DNA of 38,222 nt, from positions 1 to 38,222 of the IMG/VR virus record IMGVR_UViG_3300024346_000208, one strand, 5' to 3'. Below are positions 9,701-21,700 of the stretch, one piece after another (positions within the stretch are counted from its first letter, which is position 1; each line of letters starts with the position of its first letter). Under the pieces are notes generated by a model. The model was not told the origin of the DNA and ran no database searches. It saw only the letters and a list, made by a program, of their open reading frames with translations. Origin of the DNA: a virus. Made by a program: the position numbers and the translations under genes.

Positions 9701-12700
9701 TATTTCAATTTTATTAACTTTTCCTCTAGCAATATATGAATGAGCTACTGCACCTGTGCCGCCGCCACCTTCAAAGATCACCTTAGGTGGATAAGTGTAA
9801 CTGTTGCCGCCATCATAAATTTCTACCGAAGTAATTTTATAACCTGCATTATCATACCAATTCTTATCAGGGTATTCATTAAATCTTCCTTCAGATCCAA
9901 TAAATTGATTACCTCTAACTTTTAAATTGCTGGGAACTATTTTACCGTCTTGATAAATCGGCGGTACATCAAAATCTGATGTAAGAGTATTAGTATTGTC
10001 AGTTCTTTCATAAGAACTTAGATATTCTCTAATATTTGTTTTATAAGGTTTTACTTCCTCAATATACTCATTATAGCTTGGTAAGTTATCGTTGTTAAAT
10101 GTAATGTCTTCTCTTAATTCACCTACATTGTGTTTTGCTTTAACAAAACTAGTTTTGAATACCCAATCTACATTAGGTTGCTCACTTAGTACATAACGTA
10201 TACTGCTGAAAAATAATTCATTATACTCAGATCTTAAATTATCTACTAAAATATCATACCTTAGTGCATCTAATATGTTTCTAATTTCAACATTTGGTTC
10301 ATTATCATAAAAGTTGCCGTCGAATGTAAAACTATCAAATCCCGATGCATTAGTTGAAACTGTATAAACAGCTGGATCAATTTCAATCGTTCCATTTTCA
10401 CGACCAATTGTAGTATAATCGTCAGTGTAATTTCTACTGCCTGTGTCAGCAGTCTTCTGTAATAATAACCAACCGCCGGAACCAATGTTACTAATCTTAG
10501 TTATATCTCCGATTCTATCGTCAACGTTTTCTAGTTCATAACTTTGTGAAACTAAATGGTTTATAGTTGTAAATTGATTGTAACCTGCTGCAAACCAATT
10601 TGTATAGTTCCAATAATTACCAGTATTATAAGACTGTACTTGTACTCTTTCCCATATTAAATCTATATGATTCCACTCATATATTGACCAACGTCCGTTT
10701 GCTGTTTCGTCATTATTAACTAGTACACGTAACTTTCTAAATAATAACTGAGTAGTATCTTCAAAATTTGTGCCGCCATTTAAAATCTCTATCGATGCTA
10801 GACTGCCGTCAATATTATTAATTGTAGTAGCAATTTCTAAATCTGATCCTGCACCTACAATATTATACGACGGTCCTTTAAGTGTACCGTTAATATCTTT
10901 GTACGATCTGCCTCTATCTAGTATTCGAGCCCTAGTAACAACACCTTCATTAACTATTAAATCAACAATCGCAGGTCTTGCCTTTGCTGTTCCAACAAAT
11001 TGTAAATCATCAATTGTATCAATTACAACATCGTATTCTCTTTTATATGTGCTAGGTGGAGTATCTTTACTTGTCAATCTTGTAAAATCAAAATCATCAA
11101 CTATAATATTTTCTTTTAATACAGAATTTGCTCTTTCGACAACTTGTTTTAAAGCCTCATGTCTATTAATAAACCAACTTTGTCTTGGCTGATAGTTTAT
11201 TCCGTACTTTTCTCTAACTGTTAAATCGTTATCTGGAACATGACGTCCTTGGACATCGTATCCTACTAAACTGTCTATCCATTTTTGTGATATTTCAGCA
11301 GACGGTTCACTAGTTTCTAATCCTTGTGATATTAATTGATACTGTGTATGTATATTCTGTTCTTGATTATCAAGTGTATAATAATCAACATGCAATACAA
11401 TATCATCGTCTTTGAAAAGACTTTGACAATTATATAACACAAATCTATCATTACTTAATAATGCTGCAAATTGATATCCTTGAGCTTTTGGATTTCCTAT
11501 TAACGAAGATACTTGACCAGCACTTATAGTTCTACTTTGATCGCTAGGTATAGTTAGTTTGTTTTTAACCCAATAAAAATACTTTGTGCCAAAAGATTTA
11601 CTAACATTATCATATGTTAATTTTTGTGAGTAAGCAGCATCACTGTATTTTGTTTGTCCACTTATTCCTTTAGCATACCCTTCTGGTGTATCGGCCTGTG
11701 CGTCCCATTCTGAAGGTAATAAACTACTTTCTACCCATTCATACACATCTATAGAATATGTACTAATCATTGAGTGCCATGTTTGTGCTTGCTCTAATGG
11801 TTCTCCTTGGTAATGGTTATGGAATCTAGCGGTACTAATGTCCCACCATAATTTTCCTACATAATTAGATTCCCAATTATCAGTATCATTAAATATATTA
11901 ATATCAGAAGTAACATTATATTTTGCAAGATCAATAGAACTTTTAAAAGTTAATTCTTGTTCTGCAGGACCTGGAATTTTTCCTTGATGTATATCAACAT
12001 AGTCTAGATTTTTAACTAGCTGTCCAGTTTTTCTATTGTATAAGAATACTTTTCTAATTTTAGTTGTATCAACAACTGGATTAGCTGAGCGGATAACATT
12101 CCAAGATTTTGTTCCTTTTGGTGAAATATAATTAATAACTTGTCCATCGTTTATTACATCTTCTGATGCAGGTTGTCCTGCACAGCCTACGTAAATATGA
12201 TTTCTGTTTATTAATAAAGTTTCAGCAAATCTGCTAGATTTTATATTACTATATTCTAGCTCTTCAGCAAATATATACCCGTTATCAAATTTTTCGTAAA
12301 GTGTAACACTTCCGCTATCAATTTGAGTATTAACAAATTTAGTAAATCTATTATCAAGTATTGTCGTATCATCATCATATGTAGTATTAGCTGTTATATC
12401 TCCGTTGAACGATGATATAGCAATGATATCTTCTGTAGCACTTACTTTTGTACCAAACTTTCTTGCTAATTCAGTTTCGTTTCCAATTAATGTGTCAGTA
12501 AGTACGAAACTTGTACCAATGCGAGTGTAAACATATACTTTACCGGTATCATATCCGTTATCGTCATTTCCGGGATCTCCAACAACTAGTGTATTACCAT
12601 TAGGAGTAACATCGATACTTGATGCCCATTGTGTATTACTTGTTGGTGCAACAAGTGTTTGGCTCCAAATATATCTACCTTCTGAATTTAATCTATAAAT

Positions 12701-15700
12701 TACAACTTTATTATCTGCATCCGATGTAGTATTAGTTTGTATACTTATAACTAGTACTTGACCATCTTCACTTACTGCCATATCTTTACTAAAGTCTAGT
12801 ACAGTATCTACACTATCAAACAACGTATCTGAATATATGTTACCAACGTTTGTATTAGGTACAAAGAAATTGTTTTGTATGTTTTGATCAAGTAGTATCC
12901 AATTATTAGTATTAGTTGTTGGAACTGCAAAACTAAAAGTTTTAGACTGATATAAATTTCCTTCAAACAATACAATTTCGTCTTTTGCATAAGGAACTAA
13001 TGTACTATACGTTCCTCTATATCTATTATCAATGTCTAACGCAAAATTATATTCTATATCATTATTGTCAACACCGTGTTTAATAACAAAAACTTTATCT
13101 TTAGAACTTACAAATATTCTATACAAATCTTTTTCTTGGCTTATTTCAACTTGCTTACCTAATTGCTCAACTGTAGTTTGAGGACTTGCAGGATTATATT
13201 CTGCATTATTAGTTGTAACCGGAACTGTATACGTTCCTCGACGTTGCCATTCTGTTCCTGCTTTAGTGTATACCATAAACACACCAGAATTATTATAAAA
13301 TCCTGAAGTTCCAGTACCAATTACAGGAATATTGTTTGTTAATGTCCAATCTCTGTTTGTTGAAGCAGGATAACTAGCAGATAGGGTTGCTCCTGTTTCG
13401 TCTGTTTTTTCAGAATATATCCAATATTCTTTGTTTATATAACCAAATACATTTAAATCTTTAGTAGCGTCTGTTGAACCATAACTATCAGGATGTGGAT
13501 CAAACGTAAACAAACTAGGATTAGAATTAAAGTAATTTTCAGGTGTATATCCAGCTGGGTTTTCTAAACTATCATAAAACTTAGGTGCTGAACTTGCAGT
13601 TACGACTAAGAATTTGCCTAAAGATGAATCATGTCCTGTGCCTGCAATACTTACTTTTTGTATTTGACCCATTGGTCTACGCCCTAAACTATACGGCGTA
13701 AAATCAACCCTAATATCATTTCTATTTTGAAATCCTGTATTTGTAATTGTAATATCTTTAACATATACTCTTACATCAGCAATATTTCTTTTAATGTAAT
13801 GTACAACTTGAGCTCTAGCGCCTGTAACGCCGTCTTCGATATAATCACCTACACTAGGTTCAAAATAATCACTTATATCAGTATCAATGTCACTTGGTAC
13901 ATCAATGTCAGCAGTTTGTTTTGCTGTTAATAAGATATCAATATATCCGTCCCAAATATCATTTACTATATGAGGCAAATCATTATGCTCATTGTTGTTT
14001 ACTTTAAGTACAACTTGATTACCTGTTTGACCATCTAATTTAGATAAATCGTTAATTCCTTCTTCAGTATTAATCCAAACTCTAAACTCGTCGTCTTCAC
14101 TAAAGGACGCAGCAGCAGGAGCTCTAATTATCCATCTGCTGTCTTTAATATCTCTTACACCTGAAACTGCATCGTATGCATCGCCTCTATGTGAAAGTAT
14201 TTGTAAATGTCCAGGTTCTTTATTTGGTGTTGCTCCGACATTATCTAAACTATTGTAGTAAAATCTGTTAGTACTACTATAGCTATCATTAGTTTCGTCA
14301 TATACTAGTACATCTTTATATACTAAGCCATACGCAGGTATTCCAAATTTACTTAGATCTGAAAATTCGTTACCATTATAGTAACCGTCAGCTTCTGCTG
14401 CTATATACCAAAAGCCGCCTAAGCCGTTATTTGTCGTATTGTTTGGTTGAGTGTAATCACCAATAACAACACTTTCTAGCGATACTGTAGAATCTGTTGG
14501 GAAAAATCCATTAGTTTCTGTTATATAAACTACCAATCTGTCTACTTTAGAAATTACCTTTACAACTTTTGCAGATCCAGTAGAGCAATCAACAGTATCA
14601 TTTACTTCTGGTACAATTAACGGATTTACAATGTAAAGTACATGATCAACTTTATGTATTATTTCATGTTCATTATTAATAAAACTAGATCTTGGTGCAA
14701 CGTATGTTTTGTTATTACTGTCTGGTTGTCCAGTATTGTTTAATGAAATACTATTAGTAAATAATTCAGTACTTGTATATTGATCAGATGCTCTATTAAA
14801 TCCTGTATAACGATTCCAGCCAAGTACTATCTTATCTTGAGGTTTTGTTGCCCTGTATTGATCTAATGGAGCTCTTACAAGAATATGATCAGTTACACTA
14901 TTTGGCAAATAAGGATTACCTTGTAATATCAATGTAAGTTGTCTGCTATTAATGTTAACTGGTGCAGCTTCTTCTAAAGTATTAATTATACCTGAAGCAC
15001 CTGATTCTTTACCTACTATTTGATCACCTTGTTGTATGTCTCCAGTCGGTGATGATAGTGTTAAACGTTCGCCAACTTTGTTACCAGAACCATTAAGTAT
15101 AATTTGTATATCTTCAACGATAGCTGATACATTATTAGACTGTACGTTTACAATTTCTTTTTGTTCAAAAGATCCAAGTTGATCAACTGTAATACCGTCA
15201 TCTTTTAAAGGAAAATTAATTACTAACGTTTCAGGTAAAGGTTGTATAGTTTCTTCAAAAAATGCATAACTGTCAAATGTACTAAATTCTATTGCATTAT
15301 TTTCAGCAGGAATATTTCTTACTGCTTTCCAATAATTTTCATTATATTTAACAATGTCACCTGTCTTATATTCAGCATCTGCAACTCCAACAGGTCCAGC
15401 TTCTCTAAAATCACCTTTGATATTATCTGAAATGTTAGTTGCATTTGGTGCACCAACTACTGCTAACTTACCATCTGGGCTGATTGCAACATCATGACCA
15501 AAGTTTGATTTTAAACTATAGCCGTTGGATTTAAGTATAAGCCCACTTATAAATGTACCATATGATGTAGTATCAATAGATTGTGTTAATCCGACGTCAC
15601 TGTACATTGAGATAGTATTTTCATTAATTACGTTTGCGTAAAATTCAAGATTGTTTAGCGCAGTCATTCCAGAAACTTCTTTAAATCTTACTAACTCTCC

Positions 15701-18700
15701 TGATTGTAAGTTATGGTCTGTTGCTGTAACTACTCCTGGATTTGCATTAGTAACACTAATCCCAAATACTGCCGATGTTTCAGGAGTAAGCTCACCCATA
15801 TTTCTTAAATTATTTGAACTGCTTGCTCTTGAATAGAAATGCACAACACCGTCTTCTACTGTCTCGTCGCCAACTAATAAGTTTGTATTTCCTAAACTAG
15901 TTGCCATACTATTGCTAAAGTTAGTTTCGGTAGCAACCAAGTACGGATTGTCAATTACATTATAATCAGTAAACGTTTCTTGCCTCTTTATAACTTTCCA
16001 GTCATTATTAGATGTGCCGTCTAACCAAATTACTTGGTCATGTAATTTAAATTTTTCTAAAATTAAGTTTGCTTCATCTAATGACGAAGCTCTAACACTT
16101 CTAAGAATACTTACATATCCGTTTAAGTTTTCAGAATCATTAACTAATGTTCTGTCTTGTACGCTTGCAATTGCAACTGTATTATTAATTTCTTCTATTT
16201 GATAAAAACCCCAGTTACCATTACCAACTTGTTGTAAGCCAACAATATCACCAGGAATAAAATTAGTAGTTCTATCAAATGTAATTTTAACAGCTGGACT
16301 AGCACTGCGATCAATTGCATCAACTAGTTCAGTAAATCCTTCAATTGATGTTACGTGGTAATCTGTAGTGATATGTTGTAGTACGTCCCAGTCTTCTGTA
16401 GTTCCAGTTATCCATACATAATCACTAATTCCAATTGAGCTAGGAAGACTTTGAAGTAAATCTGCTTTAATTTTTACTTTGTATACAACATCTTTGTCAT
16501 TTACATATCCCGAAGTCTTAACACCAATATGGGGTGCATTTGTTGTTGGGAAAGGCTTATGGTTATAATCTTTAGGCCTGTAATAAACATCATTTGGTAT
16601 AATTTTGTAAATATCGTCTGTATCATTTGCTGGTATACTTTTTACTAGTTGTACCGTAGTCGGATCTATTTTAATTTTGTCTTCGTCGATAATAAATTCA
16701 ACTTCATTAAAGTTATCAGTAGCACCGTACTGACCTGCTCTAATAGCCCATTCTTCATAAAAGTCTATACTATCTTTATCTGCACTACTCAGCGCATCAA
16801 ATAACTTATCTAAAGAATTTATAGTACCTTTATCTTGAATCATTCCTTGATAAAATTTATATTGGCTTACGTCATCGTTAATGATATTTTGTAGGTATTG
16901 TCTTTTTTGGTAGCCAATTAAATGCTGTGCATGTTTTTGTTGCTCAACATCAAAGTTATCACTATCTAAATCATAAAAGTCTGCAAACTGATTAATTCGA
17001 TAATCAAAGTTAGGATACATCTTTGGCTGAGGACGTTCATCTAAACGCTCCCAATCATTTTCATTAAATTTTTCAACTCCAGTAAGATCAATTGTGCTTA
17101 CATAATAAAATTCTTTATATTTTACTAATGAGCCAATAGAGTAATCTTTGTAACTTGTCCACTCATCTACAATAGCTTCGTCATAAACAAATCCAGGGAT
17201 GTTTAAGCCGCCTGTCCAGCCGTCGCTTTTATATCCAACAACTTTAATACGCTCTTGTCTATAACCTGCAGGTTGATCATAAATTACATCGCCGAATACT
17301 GTTTCGTTATCTAGTAAAACTACATGTTCTTTTTGAACAAGTGGTAATTTTATATGATAAATGCCGTCTTGCGTATTCTTTGGTAATATTCCAAAAGTAT
17401 TTTGGTTATCTCTTACAATACTAGTAAACGATTTGTCAAGTCTTGTACCGTCTGATTTAAACAACGAGTAATCGTAAAACTTATCAAATATATCGTCAAC
17501 TACACAATAATCTTTTGAAAATGTTATTTCAGAAGCTGCTGGGCTTAATGACAGAACTGCTCCAGCTGCCCAATTCTGTGTAGTCCAAAATAAGAATTCT
17601 TTTACAGACAAGCTCCAATTTGACACTTGACTAAGCTCATCATTGTAATAGTTAAACTCAAATCCTTTTTCAACTAGGCTTGCTTCGTATCCTAGTAAAA
17701 AGTCAATTACTTCTTGTCGAGTTTTTAGTAATGTTCCGTAAGGTATAGATAACTCACGTGTTGTAAACTCTCTTCTAAGTATTGCAGAGCTACCTCCTAT
17801 AAGTGGAAGTGTTGCAATCTGTTGAAACTTTTCTACATCTATCGTAGTTCCACTTACATGACTTTCTTTACATCTATAAAATGATCCAGAAAATCTAACA
17901 TTTTGTGATTTAACATACTGTTTTCTTTCACTCCACTCAACAAATGTTTCGCTTATGCCGCCTATGTTAATACTAGGATCATTTGCTCTTACAAATGGTT
18001 GTTTGTACTCAAAAGTTGCTTTTTCTCTATCATATCCTCTAATAATAAATCCGTTAGACTGTTTTTCAACTATAACTCCGCTATAACTTATCGTAGTAAC
18101 AGGTGAGCTGCTATTTAAAAATACTTTATAGTTTTCTTGCGGGACAAATACATTTCCTTTATTTAAAGGTGTACGTGAATCTAGTATTAATTTAAATTTT
18201 TCTTGCTCAGTAAATCCGCCTACTTTTAAAGATATTCTATTATTAATATTTGATATTAAATTTTGATATGATTTATAATTTGAAGTAGTATTACTTGCAA
18301 GATAATTATAAACAAAATTTACTAATCCGCTAGTTGTCTGACGGGTATTATCTTTTACTGTATTAGGAAATACAATATCTTTTAATCTAATACAGTTATT
18401 AGTTTTTGTTGATACTAGGTTTCCAACTAAATCACGTTTGATACGACTAATGTCAAAGCCTATACCTAGTACTTTAGCAGGTTGATTTAATACCCAACTT
18501 AGTAACACCGCAAACGGATATTCAGCTGATTTTCTCCATGCTGTTTCTGCTGGGTTGCCATCACCATATCCAAATAATTCTTTTGTAGGACCAGCAACAT
18601 AATTTTGTGCAAAGTTACTTTCTAATGGACTTAATAATACTCCTGTGTCATCTACAGGAATATGGTTTACTAGCCCAGGTCTTGAATATTTTTTATTTGA

Positions 18701-21700
18701 TTTTATTGCGGAAGACGGATCTCTAATTATACCGTTTTGTAAATCTTCCCAAAGTAATGTGTTACTTCTAGTATATGGTGAAGGACCGTATTCATCTTTC
18801 CACCATTTTGGTTCTATTGTAAATCCTAACATTTCCCAAGGGTGTGTGTGAGGACGATCAGTATCATATGCTTGTATATAAACCTGTCTCCACCAACCTG
18901 GTAACTGATTACCTTGTGGTGAAATCATAGTTTTGTAATTATATGTAAAACTATTACCTTCAGTATAATATTCATTTGAAGTATAATCAGGATTACCAGC
19001 AAGTGTAGTCCATTGTATAAAGTCAGCAGTATAAGATTTGTCTATAGCTTTTTTAGTAAACTTAGTATCTCTATATTCGCCGCCAATAAAATCATGTATG
19101 TCTAGTAGGTTAGTATTATACGCTTGTTTTAAATTATTAAAAATTCTTAATTCTAGTTCTAATATTAAATCATCTCTAAAATCGTCATATGCTTTAACAA
19201 TACTTCCGTCGTGTCCTTGAATCATTGTTACTGGTTCAATGTATGTATTATCAGTAAAAATCTTAGGCTGGTACTTAGGGTATAAACCTAACTTAGTTGG
19301 AGTTGCTGGAACATAGCATCCATCAGTTGATTCATATTCATAGATTTCAATAATATCGCCTGGTGTTTTAGTAGCTGTAATATTAACAAAACCTTCATCG
19401 TTAAATGTATAATCTTTACCATGTGTTAATTGTAATCCATTAAGGTATACTAACACTGCTTTTTCAGTTAACGATGTTATACTAAAAATTTCATTTAGTG
19501 CATAATAATTTGTATCGCTTGAACTTACATTATGTTCAGTACGTAAGTATCCTGATACCGGTACCATATCTGTAAAATAAAATGGCATACTGTCATTTTT
19601 TTCTGCATTTATAGTAGAGAATATTTTATCTACAGTCTGTTTTACTGGACCGTCATAACCTAAATTATTTGCAGTTTGTAAAAACAATCTTTTAAATTTT
19701 GCATATTCTAATCTAGAATATCTTATAGCCTTTACTACATTTGCTTCTTTATTAGTAATATGGAATAATGGTAAATTGATAGGGCCACTATGTTTTACAA
19801 ATCTAGTACCAAATCTATCAACATCGCCTAAATCTCGCAAGTTGCTTGATCCAGGGTATACATTACCGTTATATTGGTTAGTGTTTTGTACAATAGTACC
19901 AACATGATCAATAACTTCACCTAAAGTAAAGCTTGCCATATCATCGTTTAATGGATTTCTTTCTAAGTTATGAGCAAGCTCATAATAGCCGTTACTATTT
20001 GCAGTTGCAGAACTATAACAATTTAATTGTAAAACGTCATCTACAGATAAATCATTTTCAAATCTTATAAATGCTACATCATTAATAATGTCTATTGTAT
20101 AATGTAAATCTTTCTTTTGAATATTATTATTTAAAATTACTTTTACATCTAAATCTAACAATAAGCCGCTGTTATCAAAAACGTCAACTGCAAAATTGTT
20201 AACTTGATCACCTGCAATGTATTGTCTAATAACTGCTTGTTGGCTTAATTTTCTACCCTTGCTCCATCCATTCTGGTTAGTAAAATTTGTTCTATCTCTA
20301 AATTTCTTTAGATATAGTGCATTACTTTTTATTGTGGATAATACAGTATTATTTTGGTATGTATAACTTTCAGTTATCAACGAAAAGTCAAAAAGTATGT
20401 CGCCGAGATTTTCTATATTTTTATAAGATAATCCAAAACCTAATTCGCTATCTGTTGCTTCTTGTGTATTTTGCACATAAGAAAAAATACTATTACCTGT
20501 AAAATCGCTCGACGTATATAATTCTTTATCTGATATACTATTGCCAGTATCGTCAAATAAGTCAAATAGCGGTTGCTGATTTGTAGCAGTTTTATCTTGA
20601 CCTTGTTTCCAGTCTGTTCCGTCATAATACCAAGATGTACCTTTTTGTAAAGTGCCATTTGTTATTAATAGTGTTTCATTTTCTAAAGGAGTAGTATCAG
20701 CTTCTTCAATTAAACTTATTATACGTCCTTTATCTTGAACTGTTATAAAATTAACTTTATATATTTTATTTTTTACTAATATGTCAGTATCAGCAGCAAA
20801 CAATATACGCATACCTTCTGATATATCTACGCCATCAATATTATATCCTAACGATCCTTCAATAGTACTAAAAACATCCTTTGTAATAGTATCAATTAAA
20901 TCAATATCATTTTTTGCCTGTGTACCATATTGGTATAACTTTAATCCTGCTTCAAATTCAATAATAGGACGTGTGGCTCTAAAAGTTTGATCAATTACTG
21001 CTGGTTGTCCATTGTATTCTGCACTTTTTTCTATTACATCTCTGTGGAACCATCTATTATATCTGCTCCAAGGATTTCTATCTACGCTAGATCTATTAAT
21101 TACAATATAATCTTTTACTCCAGCAAAACTATTTGCATTTTCAAAAGGCATACGATCAAAACCTTCGGAATCAAATTCAATTTGGATATCGTCTACATAT
21201 GCAGCAGGAATAGTTAAATTATCTTCATTAATTAATTTAATTTTTTCACCAACGCCTTCAACATACCAAGCGCCTGTTGCATACTGTGTAGGAGATACTT
21301 CTCCTACAAACTCAACTTTTAATCCATTTGTAAATTCAACACCATTGGCACTTCTATAAGTTTTCTTTCCAATAATATCATTAATATCAATACTTGTGTT
21401 TTCTTCAATATCAAATACTTTTACTAGCCCGCTAGTATTAATGCTAGTTTTACTTGCATAATATAATCTATCAGGTGCTTCGTAAGCAACAGTAAGTTCT
21501 ATTGTTCCTTCTTCAACATTTACAGGTGGAATTTCATTTCCATCTAAATCAAATGCTTTCATACTTTCAATATATACTGAACTTATACTTTCACCTGCTG
21601 ATTCTGCTGTAAGTAATCGGTAGGTCCCAGTATTGTCAATTTCTATTTCATACTGAACATCTGCAAAGTTTAGATTAGTGTTAAAACTAAATGGATGTCC

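Noticed and set aside
10770-11192. Plus-strand open frame of 140 codons opposite the giant gene, and similar frames at 14-319, 1954-2343, 23273-23656 and elsewhere
   Set aside because: They lie wholly or largely opposite well-supported minus-strand virion genes, have no ribosome site or promoter, and their translations show no domain features. They are shadows.
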